From: an uncultured Collinsella sp.
GTDB taxonomy: Bacteria; Actinomycetota; Coriobacteriia; Coriobacteriales; Coriobacteriaceae
DNA length: 16,800 nt
Assembly (NCBI GenBank): GCA_900556875.1
Contig: USQQ01000026.1
Span: forward strand, 1-16,800
Reading direction: 5' to 3'
Below the pieces are notes generated by a model. It ran no database searches. It worked only from the letters and a program-made list of their open reading frames with translations, and had not been told where the DNA came from. Below are positions 1 to 6,786 of the stretch, one piece after another (within the stretch, counting starts at the first letter, position 1; every line of letters starts with the position of its first letter). Position numbers and translations under genes: made by a program.

Positions 1-1246
1 GGGCCTGGCCAAGGTTGGTCGCACCGGTCTGAATTGCGTTATTGATAGCGTCGCTTGCGCCCGAGACGGCCGCGGCGTCATTCGCCATGGCGCTCGACTG
101 CGCAGACAGACCGTCCTTGATGCTCTGAAGCTTTTCATTCTGCTCGCGGAGCAAATCGATGGTCGATACAATGCGCGCGTCAATTTCCTCGGAACCTGTC
201 GACGTGTCATTGACGAGAATCTCCAAATGCCCGATAACGGCCTTATTGTGATCGATCGTCGCTTGGAGAGACTCGAGTGAGTTGTCGATGCGGGTGGTCG
301 TAGATGTGACTGTGCCCGTCAGCTTGCCAATCGCAGCGTTCGCAGAGGCTGACGTCTTGGTGAGCGCAAGGCTGCCTTCCGAGAGCGCCTTGGAGAGCGA
401 GGCGACAGAGTTGCCCGCCGTAGCGCGAGCCTCGCCCAGCAGGTCATTGCCCTGAGCGATTGCCTGCGTTAGAGAGGGCGTCTGACCCTGCAGGCCCGCC
501 AACGCGGCATCAGCCGAGGCGATAGCGCCACTCGTCTTATCGATGGCGGCATTCATGTCGCCAATCGAATCGCGAACCTCGCTCAAGGTATCGGATGCCT
601 CGGACACCGAACTCGTCAGCGAATCCTGAATCTGGGCGGTCTTATCCTTAAAATCGATGCCGGCATCCTTGGCGATGCCCGCTACGGTCTCGCCCACCGT
701 GGAGACAAACTCCGAATTGATCTGCTCCTCGATAGTATTGGCACCGGTATCGGTAACCTTGGGCGCAATGGCGCTCTTTTTCTCGTTGACGTAATAGGTG
801 AGCTTCGGCTGATGGTAATTGCCGTCGAGCATCGAGACGAGATTGTCAGAGAAGTTCTTGGGAATCACGATGGCAGCATAGTATTCGCCGCTTTCGACGC
901 CCTCTTTGGCATCTGCCGCCGAGTCGACGAAGGTCCAGCCAAGCTGGTCGTTCTTCTTGAGCTGGTCGACCACCTTATCGCCTGCGTTGAGCTCGCCCAC
1001 TAGGTCGTTCTGGGTGCCCTGATCGTTGTTTGCGATGGCGATTTTAATGCCTTGGGTATTTCCGTACGGATCCCAGTTGGCAACGATGTTGTACCAGGCA
1101 TACAGCGAGGGAATGACGCACACGCCCAGGGTAACCACCAGGGCGACGGGGTTCACGATCAATCGCTTGATGTCGCGTTTAAAGATTGCAAAGGAAACCT
1201 TTGCATCGGATAGTTTGCTGCCGAGACTCACGCTTGGACCATCCAT
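1..1246 (-). CDS. YhgE/Pip-type membrane protein, N-terminal part (runs off left edge)
   Basis: The minus-strand frame is open from ATG at 1246 to the window edge, giving about 415 residues of a longer protein. After a short basic N-terminus (FKRDIKRLIVNP) there is one hydrophobic segment at about residues 29-46 (VALVVTLGVCVIPSLYAWYN), then an extracytoplasmic region containing NWDPYGNT and IAIANNDQG. This start is characteristic of the YhgE/Pip (phage infection protein, ABC-2-like) family. From about residue 190 the chain is a long Ser/Ala/Thr-rich helical stretch with many SLxxAL-type heptads, typical of the family's large extracellular coiled region. The C-terminal membrane bundle lies outside the window. 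Family members are linked to export or secretion, but the substrate is unknown. AGG immediately precedes ATG 1246, which is too close for a normal ribosome site, so an in-frame ATG at 1282 is a real alternative start. Confidence 0.85.
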   Translation of the reverse strand, partial: MDGPSVSLGSKLSDAKVSFAIFKRDIKRLIVNPVALVVTLGVCVIPSLYAWYNIVANWDPYGNTQGIKIAIANNDQGTQNDLVGELNAGDKVVDQLKKNDQLGWTFVDSAADAKEGVESGEYYAAIVIPKNFSDNLVSMLDGNYHQPKLTYYVNEKKSAIAPKVTDTGANTIEEQINSEFVSTVGETVAGIAKDAGIDFKDKTAQIQDSLTSSVSEASDTLSEVRDSIGDMNAAIDKTSGAIASADAALAGLQGQTPSLTQAIAQGNDLLGEARATAGNSVASLSKALSEGSLALTKTSASANAAIGKLTGTVTSTTTRIDNSLESLQATIDHNKAVIGHLEILVNDTSTGSEEIDARIVSTIDLLREQNEKLQSIKDGLSAQSSAMANDAAAVSGASDAINNAIQTGATNLGQA

Positions 1247-1362
1247 CCTGTCGTTGAATCGAATCGTACTATCGACAACCATTGTACGTAGGCGCTTTAG
1301 TGCCTCGCGGCACAATGGTGCTGAGTTTTGCGGGTAGCAATATACTACGAAGATAAGTTAAC

Positions 1363-1374
1363 GTACAGATGTAC
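1363..1374. promoter_or_regulatory. Short inverted repeat upstream of the YhgE/Pip gene
   Basis: GTACA-GA-TGTAC is a perfect 5-bp inverted repeat about 80-115 bp upstream of the candidate starts of the YhgE/Pip gene. A further GTACGT-type motif lies at 1284-1289. YhgE/Pip genes are often controlled by TetR-type repressors binding short palindromes, but no regulator gene is visible here, so operator function is only a guess. Confidence 0.2.
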
Positions 1375-1432
1375 AGTATCTTTAATTTCAGCAGGTCACA
1401 AAACCACAACCCGCACAAATTAACAACCCAAC

Positions 1433-1586
1433 TAGTCATTGGGGGCGTTCTTAAACGACCAGTCAAACAAGAACGTCCCCAACGACTAATGGTGCAAGGA
1501 ATGTCCCAAACTGCCGGCAGAAAAGGAACGTCCCCAAGTGCCACATTCCCCAACGACTAGTCATTTAAGAACGTCCCCAACGACTA
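1433..1586. repeat. Cluster of GAACGTCCCC-type intergenic repeats
   Basis: A 20-bp unit, AAGAACGTCCCCAACGACTA, occurs identically at 1469-1488 and 1567-1586. An inverted copy with two mismatches is at 1433-1451, and partial copies are at 1526-1536 (GGAACGTCCCCAAG) and 1548-1560 (CCCCAACGACTAG). The block fills the gap between htpG and the YhgE/Pip gene and carries no convincing coding frame. Inverted copies of a short GC-containing unit are typical of REP-like or MITE-like sequences; no transposase gene is in the window. Confidence 0.75.
1498..1535. repeat. Dispersed intergenic repeat, copy 1 (second copy at 3952-3989)
   Basis: This 38-bp stretch contains CTGCCGGCAG (a perfect palindrome) followed by AAAAGGAACGTCCCC. 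It matches 3952-3989, on the other side of htpG, in the same orientation with only a few substitutions and one-base indels. It is embedded in the GAACGTCCCC cluster and probably belongs to the same repeat family. Confidence 0.7.
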
Positions 1587-1621
1587 CCCATAACAATGCC
1601 GATGTTTTGGCACAGACAGCG

Positions 1622-1722
1622 AAAGCCCGCCAGAGCGAGCAAGGTGCCTTGAAACGAGGCGGCATTGACCTTCTGGTCATGCCGTCGAAGTTGAAAGGCA
1701 GATTGCCGCTCTGGCGGGCTTG
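1622..1722. repeat. ~101-bp near-perfect palindrome (MITE/REP-like or structured RNA)
   Basis: The outer arms AAGCCCGCCAGAGCG (1623-1637) and CGCTCTGGCGGGCTT (1707-1721) are a perfect 15-bp inverted repeat. The inner arms continue to pair imperfectly through TGCCTT and CGGCAT blocks to the tip, TGACC-TTCT-GGTCA (1666-1679). The whole segment can therefore fold into one long hairpin on either strand. The pentamer CAGCG lies directly outside on both sides (1617-1621 and 1723-1727), as a target-site duplication would. No T-run follows on either strand, so it is not a standard intrinsic terminator. It may be a non-autonomous mobile element or a structured 3' region of the htpG transcript. Confidence 0.75.
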
Positions 1723-1734
1723 CAGCGTCGGCCG

Positions 1735-1762
1735 GTTACGCGGTTTGGTAAAACCGCGTAAC
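1735..1762 (-). terminator. Hairpin at the 3' end of htpG
   Basis: GTTACGCGGTTT (1735-1746) and AAACCGCGTAAC (1751-1762) form a perfect 12-bp stem with a 4-nt loop, starting inside the htpG stop codon. There is no T-run on the minus-strand side (CGGCCGACG follows). It is probably a 3'-end-stabilising or termination-assisting hairpin rather than a canonical intrinsic terminator. Confidence 0.5.
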
Positions 1763-3786
1763 TAAAGTAGATCGCAAACAGCTGCCGCGAAGGCCACGGG
1801 GTCCTCGGGGAGGATGCCCTCGACCAGCAGGGCCTGATCGTAGAGCAAGCCGGAGTACTGCTTGATCTTGTCGGCGTCGCCTGCCTTCTGGGCAGCGACA
1901 AGCTTGTCGAAGACCGGGTGCTTGGCGTTGAGCTCGAGCACGCGCTGGCTCTTGGGCATGCCGTCGGGCGCGCCCTCGGGACCCTTCTGGAGCACCTTCT
2001 CCATCTCGAGCGAAAGCGGGCCCTCGGTGGTGATGCAGGCGGGAGCGTCAGTCAGACGCGCAGAGACGGCAACCTTCTCGACCTTGTCGCCGAGTGCCTC
2101 CTTCATAGCGCCAAAGAGGTCCTCGTTCTCCTTGGTGGCGTCCTCGGCCTCCTTCTTCTCGTCATCGGTCGCCAAGTCAAGATCGCCGGTCGCGACGTTC
2201 TTAAGCTCTAGGTGACGATCCTCGACCTCAGGCTCGGCACCATCGGCAACTGCCTTTTCGGCAGCCTCGCGAGCAGTGTCATCCTCGTAGACCTTGGGCA
2301 TATCGGCAGCCACGTACTCACGCATGGCCTGGAAGGTGAACTCGTCCACGTCCTGCGTCAACAGCAGCACATCGTAACCGCGGTCGAGTACGCTCTTCAC
2401 GACGGGCATCTTGGCCAGACGCTCGCGCGAATCGCCGGCGGCATAGTAGATTGCCTTCTGGCCCTCGGGCATGCCCTTGGCATACTCGGCAAGGGTGATC
2501 ATCTTCTGCTCCTTGGCAGACCAGAACAGCAGCAGGTCGGCAAGCTCGTCGGCCTTCATGCCGTAGCTCGAGTAGATGCCGTACTTAAGACCGCGACCAA
2601 AGTTCTCAAAGAACTTTTCGTATGCCTCGCGATCGTTGTCGCGCATGTCCTCGAGATCGGCGGTGATCTTCTTCTCCACGCGCTTGGCAATGGCCTTGAG
2701 CTGACGGTTCTGCTGCAGCGTCTCGCGCGAGATGTTGAGCGACACGTCGGCGGAATCCACGACGCCGCGGACAAAGTTGTAGTAGTCGGGCAGCAGGTCG
2801 TCGCACTTCTCCATAATCAGAACGTTGGAGCTGTAGAGCGCCAGACCCTTCTCGTAGTCCTTGCTGTACAGATCGAACGGCGCGCGGCCCGGCACAAACA
2901 GCAGGGCGTCATACTCGAGCGTGCCCTCGGCATGGAAGCTGATGGTGCGCGCGGGATCGTCAAAGTCGTGGAACGTGGACTTGTAGAACTCGTCGTAGTC
3001 CTTCTGCTCGACATCGGAGCTGCGCTTCTTCCAGATCGGTGTCATGGAGTTGACGGTTTCGAGCTCCTGGTAGTCCTCGTACTCGGGCTTGTAATCGTCG
3101 CCAGCATCCTCGGGCTTGGGTTTCTGACGGCTCTTGGACACCATCATCTGGATCGGGTAGCGCACATAGTTGCTGTACTGCTGAATCAGGCTCTTGAGGC
3201 CCCACTCGGTCAGGAAGCGATCGTAGGTCTCGGCCTCGCCGTCGGCGTCGAGCTTCTCGTTCTCGCGCAGCGTCAGGATAACGTCGGTACCGTGCTCGGC
3301 ACGCTCGCCATCCTCGATGGTGTAGCCCTCAAGACCGTCGGACTCCCAAACGTGGGCGGTATCCTCGCCATAAGCGCGGCTGACGACCTTCACGTGGCTG
3401 GCGACCATAAAGGCGGAGTAGAAACCCACGCCAAACTGACCGATGATGTCGACATCGGAACCCTGTTGCTCGGCGTTCTCGGTCTTAAACTCCTCGGAGC
3501 CGGAATGCGCGATGGTGCCCAGGTTGCGCTCGAGCTCCTCGGCGGTCATGCCGATACCGTTATCCGAAATCGTGATGGTACGGGCATCTTTATCAAAGGA
3601 AACACGGATGGCCAAGTCGCCCTGGTCGAGCTTGACACTCGGATCCTGCAGGCTCTTAAAGTTGAGCTTGTCGACGGCATCGCTCGCATTGGAGATAAGC
3701 TCGCGCAGGAAGATTTCCTTATTGGTGTAGATGGAGTTGATCATGAGGTCGAGCAGTTTTTTGCTCTCGGTCTTAAATTGACGCAT
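1762..3786 (-). CDS. htpG: Molecular chaperone HtpG (Hsp90)
   Basis: This 674-residue protein has the full bacterial Hsp90 layout: N-terminal GHKL ATPase, middle client-binding domain and C-terminal dimerisation domain. Visible motifs are LRELISNASDAVDKL (catalytic Glu29, Asn33), DNGIGM (Asp75) and GQFGVGFYSAF (lid glycines from residue 116). The middle domain shows FVRGVVDSADVSLNISRE. It is an ATP-driven cytosolic chaperone that dimerises through its C-terminus. It is somewhat longer than the E. coli protein; a strongly acidic stretch at about 501-557 (many D/E/K, including TDDEKKEAEDATKENEDLF) accounts for part of this. ATG at 3786 is preceded by GAAAGGA at good spacing. It is a single gene flanked by repeat-bearing gaps. 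No CIRCE element or HAIR motif was found upstream, so heat control, if any, works some other way. Confidence 0.97.
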   Translation of the reverse strand: MRQFKTESKKLLDLMINSIYTNKEIFLRELISNASDAVDKLNFKSLQDPSVKLDQGDLAIRVSFDKDARTITISDNGIGMTAEELERNLGTIAHSGSEEFKTENAEQQGSDVDIIGQFGVGFYSAFMVASHVKVVSRAYGEDTAHVWESDGLEGYTIEDGERAEHGTDVILTLRENEKLDADGEAETYDRFLTEWGLKSLIQQYSNYVRYPIQMMVSKSRQKPKPEDAGDDYKPEYEDYQELETVNSMTPIWKKRSSDVEQKDYDEFYKSTFHDFDDPARTISFHAEGTLEYDALLFVPGRAPFDLYSKDYEKGLALYSSNVLIMEKCDDLLPDYYNFVRGVVDSADVSLNISRETLQQNRQLKAIAKRVEKKITADLEDMRDNDREAYEKFFENFGRGLKYGIYSSYGMKADELADLLLFWSAKEQKMITLAEYAKGMPEGQKAIYYAAGDSRERLAKMPVVKSVLDRGYDVLLLTQDVDEFTFQAMREYVAADMPKVYEDDTAREAAEKAVADGAEPEVEDRHLELKNVATGDLDLATDDEKKEAEDATKENEDLFGAMKEALGDKVEKVAVSARLTDAPACITTEGPLSLEMEKVLQKGPEGAPDGMPKSQRVLELNAKHPVFDKLVAAQKAGDADKIKQYSGLLYDQALLVEGILPEDPVAFAAAVCDLL

Positions 3787-3816
3787 GTGCAGTCCTTTCG
3801 CGCTACCCCTGCCCGC

Positions 3817-3841
3817 AAAAACGGCCCGGTTGCCCGAGCCG
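3817..3841 (-). terminator. Terminator/attenuator-like hairpin in the htpG leader
   Basis: On the minus strand CGGCTCGG-GCAA-CCGGGCCG folds into an 8-bp stem (one G-U pair) closed by a GNRA tetraloop and is followed at once by TTTTT. It ends only 30 bp before the htpG ATG, which is too little room for a full promoter, so htpG transcription probably starts upstream and passes through it. It may also stop transcripts coming from the cps/GNAT operon. Confidence 0.55.
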
Positions 3842-3872
3842 CATCGCAGACCTGCTATGTTCAGACTTAGAT

Positions 3873-3922
3873 TTTATAACCCATTAGCGCGCATATATAC
3901 ATAAGGAATCGAAAAATTGCAT
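3873..3922 (-). promoter_or_regulatory. Candidate htpG promoter region
   Basis: The AT-rich part of the gap upstream of htpG offers two possible -10 hexamers on the minus strand: TATAAA (3873-3878) and TATATA (3894-3899). Neither has a good -35 at 16-18 bp (best is TGCAAT at 3916-3921). An ATTGC-N5-GCAAT inverted repeat sits at 3916-3930. Assignment to a specific start site is not possible from sequence alone. Confidence 0.3.
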
Positions 3923-3951
3923 GTTGCAATGCCCCATGCGCCAATTGTCGA

Positions 3952-3989
3952 GGAGTGTCCCCAAATGCCGGCAGAAAAGAAACGTCCCT
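3952..3989. repeat. Dispersed intergenic repeat, copy 2 (first copy at 1498-1535)
   Basis: It contains TGCCGGCAGAAAAGAAACGT and TGTCCCC and matches the 1498-1535 copy. It abuts and slightly overlaps the 3' end of the acetyltransferase gene (stop at 3988-3990), so it may form the 3' end of that transcript. Confidence 0.7.
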
Positions 3990-4488
3990 ATCTGTCGCCC
4001 AGCAGTTTGGCCATCCAGGCGTGGGGCTGACCTTCGTCCTCATAGTCCACCGGCGCGATCTGCGTGTAGCCCGCCTTGGCGTAGAGCGACAGCACGTATT
4101 CCTGCGCGTGCAGCTTAATGAGCTTGGCGCCGGCATCACGCGCGGCGGTATCACTGGCCTCGACAATCTTGCTCGCCAGTCCACGACGACGCATAGCCGG
4201 CAGCACGGCCACGCGCCCCATAATGTAGGCCTCCCCCGCCGCGACACCTTCGTCCAAGTCGCACGCCGGCGACACCGGAGCCTCTGCGTCAGCCGCGCGC
4301 TCAAGCTCTTCGGGAAACACGCGCGAGCAACCGGCAAGCTCGCCGTCTACATAGAGCGTCACATGAATGCAATTCGGATCCTCGTCGATAGCGTCGAACT
4401 CATTCTCGTAGCCCTGCTCGTCCATAAAAACGACGCGGCGCACCAACGCCGCGTCATCAAAGCATCCCGTCTTAAGTTGGATATCCAT
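3988..4488 (-). CDS. GNAT-family N-acetyltransferase (ElaA-like)
   Basis: This 166-residue protein has the GNAT fold signature. The acetyl-CoA motif A is MGRVAVLPAMRRRGLASKIV at about residues 89-108, preceded by the beta-strand IHVTLYVDGELAGCSRVF and followed by LIKLHAQEYVLSLYAKAGY. VVFMDEQGYENEFDAIDED near the N-terminus and the late DEGQPHAWM resemble ElaA-type members, which have EQ...E.D..D and EDG..H in these positions. It should transfer an acetyl group from acetyl-CoA to an unknown amine. ATG 4488 is preceded by GAAAGGG. It follows cpsB by 38 bp on the same strand and may be the last gene of that operon; a functional link to polysaccharide is not shown. Confidence 0.88.
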   Translation of the reverse strand: MDIQLKTGCFDDAALVRRVVFMDEQGYENEFDAIDEDPNCIHVTLYVDGELAGCSRVFPEELERAADAEAPVSPACDLDEGVAAGEAYIMGRVAVLPAMRRRGLASKIVEASDTAARDAGAKLIKLHAQEYVLSLYAKAGYTQIAPVDYEDEGQPHAWMAKLLGDR

Positions 4489-4526
4489 GCTGCCCTTTCA
4501 TTCAATGCGAACGTTAGGGACAGATT

Positions 4527-5177
4527 TTAGCGAAAATGAGCTCCGCGCACGCTAAACTTCGCGCGAGCCTTCGCCAGGCAGTCGTAATGACCCACGTTAT
4601 GGGCATCGCTCGCGATGAAGCTGTACAGGTTCTGATCGAACAGGCGCTGTGCCGGTTTTTTCTCGCGACCAAAGCGACCGCCGGCAATAAAGTCCGCCGA
4701 AGCCTGCAGCTTGCAGCCCATATCGACCAGGCGCTCCGCCACGCTGACATCCTTTTGAACCGCACGATAGCGCTCAGGATGAGCGATGATCACCTGGTAG
4801 CCGCGGCACTGCAGGTCGTAAATCGTATTCTCGTACTCTCTAAACGCATACGCATCGGCATGCGTCGAAAGCTCGAGCAGAAACTCGTTGGTCCCATCGA
4901 AATGCAAGTGATCCGCGGCATCGATACCAAGCTCAACGAGCTTTCGATGGTTGACCTCGAAGCCCATCTGGAGCGGAAAACCGTCAGCGTTATCGCGCAG
5001 CAGCTCAAAGGCATCCCACATCTTGTCGTAATCAAAATAGGGATCACGGCAGTGAGGAGTGCAAACGATTCTGGTTACACCGGCCCGCTTGGCAGCCTCG
5101 AGCATCGCCAAGCTCTCATCGAGATCGGCGGCGCCGTCGTCTACACCCGGCAAGATATGGCAATGAATGTCACGCAT
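4527..5177 (-). CDS. cpsB: CpsB/YwqE-type PHP tyrosine-protein phosphatase
   Basis: This 216-residue PHP-domain enzyme opens with the family hallmark MRDIHCHILPGVDDGA (metal ligands His5, His7), followed by CTPHCRDPYF (His42), FEVNHRKL, IIAHPERY and a C-terminal SDAHNVGHY. These are the metal-binding positions of manganese-dependent CpsB/Wzh/YwqE phosphatases. They dephosphorylate the tyrosine tail of the BY-kinase and so reset capsule or exopolysaccharide synthesis. It starts 17 bp after the stop of cpsD, in the order cpsC-cpsD-cpsB, so kinase, activator and phosphatase are probably co-transcribed. Length matches the usual 240-255 residues except for a somewhat short C-terminus. Confidence 0.93.
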   Translation of the reverse strand: MRDIHCHILPGVDDGAADLDESLAMLEAAKRAGVTRIVCTPHCRDPYFDYDKMWDAFELLRDNADGFPLQMGFEVNHRKLVELGIDAADHLHFDGTNEFLLELSTHADAYAFREYENTIYDLQCRGYQVIIAHPERYRAVQKDVSVAERLVDMGCKLQASADFIAGGRFGREKKPAQRLFDQNLYSFIASDAHNVGHYDCLAKARAKFSVRGAHFR

Positions 5178-5194
5178 AGGTCGGCCCTAATCAA

Positions 5195-5932
5195 CTAAAC
5201 GTTTGCTCGGTTGGTGAAGATGCCCTTTTTGGATGTGCCCTGACTGTCGGAGCCCTTCTTAACCTTCTTACCGTCCTTGGTGTAGTAAGAATAGTAGTAC
5301 TCGCTGGTCTCGGTCTCACAGTAATTCATGACGGTACCGATGAGCTTGACCTTCTCGGACTTCTTAAGCTGGGCGATAGCATTGAGCGCCTCTTCGCGCT
5401 TGGTGAAGTTCTCGCGCACCACGAACAGCGCGCCGTCGGTCAAGCTGGCAATCTCGGCAGCATCGATGAAGGTGCCGACCGGAGGAGCATCGAAGATGAC
5501 GTACTGGAACTTGGCGGACAGTGCCTTTACCAGCTTGGCAAAGCGATGGGAGACGATGATGTCGGCAGGATTGGGAATGTGCGGCTCGGCATCGAGGAAG
5601 TAGAAGTTCTTCTGACCCGTCTCGACAATTGCCTGGTCAATGGAGATCTGCTCGGAAAGGACCGCATAGAGTCCGCCGCGCGAACGAACGCCGAGCATAT
5701 CGGAAAGGGACCTGCGGCGCATATCGGCCTCGACCAGGAGCACGGACTTGCCGCTCGTGGCGATTGCCTGAGCAAGGTTAATGGAAACCGTAGACTTGCC
5801 CTCGTTGGGAATCGAGGAGGTAACGGTGATGGTGCGAATGGGGTCGTCCACGCTCGCAAAGCGGATGTTGGCCAGAAGGGTCTTGGCGGCATTCTGTACA
5901 ACGAGCTTATCGGTGTTCTTTGCCTTAGCCAT
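5195..5932 (-). CDS. cpsD: CpsD/Wze-type bacterial tyrosine kinase (BY-kinase)
   Basis: This 245-residue P-loop protein shows the BY-kinase set: Walker A SSIPNEGKST (residues 39-48, Lys46), Walker A' VLLVEADMRRR (Asp70) and Walker B YVIFDAPPVG (Asp148). It has a tyrosine cluster, ETSEYYYSYYTKDGKK, near the C-terminus (Tyr212-217) as the autophosphorylation site. It lacks membrane segments, as Gram-positive BY-kinases do; the membrane activator is the separate cpsC product encoded just upstream. The gap to cpsC is only 2 bp and the ribosome site (AAAGGTGG) lies in the end of cpsC, implying translational coupling. The role is control of polysaccharide chain assembly; other substrates are possible. 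Confidence 0.95.
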   Translation of the reverse strand: MAKAKNTDKLVVQNAAKTLLANIRFASVDDPIRTITVTSSIPNEGKSTVSINLAQAIATSGKSVLLVEADMRRRSLSDMLGVRSRGGLYAVLSEQISIDQAIVETGQKNFYFLDAEPHIPNPADIIVSHRFAKLVKALSAKFQYVIFDAPPVGTFIDAAEIASLTDGALFVVRENFTKREEALNAIAQLKKSEKVKLIGTVMNYCETETSEYYYSYYTKDGKKVKKGSDSQGTSKKGIFTNRANV

Positions 5933-5934
5933 GC

Positions 5935-6591
5935 CTATTTACCACCTTTCATAGCCGGAATTCGGCCAACAACGGGAATACCCAGGAGCTCTTCTGCCTC
6001 TTCGGCACCGCGGATGCGGGTATTGAGCATGTCTGCCAAAACGACATAGGCAACTGCGATAAAGATACCGGCGAGGAACGCGACGGCAATATACAGCGTG
6101 CGCTTGGGGCCGCTGGGGGCTTCGGGGGTCTTAGCCTCGTCGATAACGTTGATGCTCTGGGCAGCGCCGACGTTCTGAGCGACCGTACTCACCGAGCTGG
6201 CAATGGCCTTTGCGACCTCAGCCGTCTCCTTGGCATCGGTGCCGGTAACCGAAAGCGTAATGACACGCGTGGTGGTCTCGGAGGAAACAGACACCTTGTA
6301 GTCATCCAAATCGGTGAGGCCCAGTTCTTTGGCGGCGCCGCTCTTAACGCTATCGCTATCCAGCAGCGTGGCGATATCGTTGGAAAGCATCTGGCTCGCC
6401 GAGAGATCGTTGTAGCTCATCTGACCGCTATCGTCGGTCTTGGCGAGAATGTACATGCTCGTCGTCGCGGTATAGGTGTTGTCCATCGCAACGAAGGACA
6501 CGATGCCCATGGCGATCGCGCAGACCACCGGAAGGGTGATGACCAGCTTGAGGTGCTTCTTCAGCAGCTGGAACAGTTCGAGAAGGGTCAT
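5935..6591 (-). CDS. cpsC: CpsC/Wzz-like chain-length determinant and BY-kinase activator
   Basis: This 218-residue protein has two membrane segments (about 14-36 and 166-187) around an extracytoplasmic region containing YTATTSMYILAK, the typical Wzz N-terminal signature. The usual proline-rich stretch (AKTPEAPSGPKR) precedes the second segment. The cytosolic tail ends in LLGIPVVGRIPAMKGGK, which in this family contacts and activates the kinase. It is the first gene of the cpsC-cpsD-cpsB cassette. ATG 6591 is preceded by GAAAGG at 8 bp. No glycosyltransferases, flippase or polymerase are in the window, so the polysaccharide genes it regulates must lie elsewhere. The 195-bp gap upstream must hold its promoter, but no convincing -35/-10 pair was found. 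Confidence 0.92.
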   Translation of the reverse strand: MTLLELFQLLKKHLKLVITLPVVCAIAMGIVSFVAMDNTYTATTSMYILAKTDDSGQMSYNDLSASQMLSNDIATLLDSDSVKSGAAKELGLTDLDDYKVSVSSETTTRVITLSVTGTDAKETAEVAKAIASSVSTVAQNVGAAQSINVIDEAKTPEAPSGPKRTLYIAVAFLAGIFIAVAYVVLADMLNTRIRGAEEAEELLGIPVVGRIPAMKGGK

Positions 6592-6732
6592 GCAGCTTGC
6601 CTTTCATTTCCCCAGTTCGGATTGACAAAACTGTCCGTATGTTATCGCATCTTTTTACCGAGACCAAACTCTATACATAAGAAACAGGCTCTCCTGTAAA
6701 AATGTAGGAAGCAATCGTAAAATTGCACAACA

Positions 6733-6761
6733 ACGCCGCACCCGAAAGTCAAATGCGGCGT
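6733..6761 (-). terminator. Intrinsic terminator after the phoR-like gene
   Basis: On the minus strand ACGCCGCA (6754-6761 read in reverse) pairs with TGCGGCGT (6733-6740 in reverse) in a perfect 8-bp stem with a 13-nt loop, followed by TGTTGTGCAATTTT. It lies 25 bp past the stop of the histidine kinase and should end the pstB-phoB-phoR transcript before the cps promoter. Confidence 0.7.
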
Positions 6762-6786
6762 CTACATCAATATCTATGTTGTATCG

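Noticed and set aside
1433..1586. CRISPR array
   Set aside because: The repeated units vary in orientation and spacing, spacers are not of even length, and no cas genes are present.
1369..1765. Small plus-strand frames in the repeat-rich gap
   Set aside because: They are made of the GAACGTCCCC repeats and the palindrome, lack ribosome sites and look like chance frames.
2212..3870. A 552-codon open frame on the plus strand antisense to htpG
   Set aside because: It lies fully opposite a clearly conserved gene, has Leu/Val/Gly-heavy low-information sequence typical of the antisense of GC-rich genes, and no known domain.
6623..6650. Plus-strand TTGACA promoter in the cpsC upstream gap
   Set aside because: The hexamer at 6623-6628 is perfect, but there is no good -10 at 16-18 bp and any transcript would run antisense into the phoR-like gene's 3' side with no plus-strand gene to serve.
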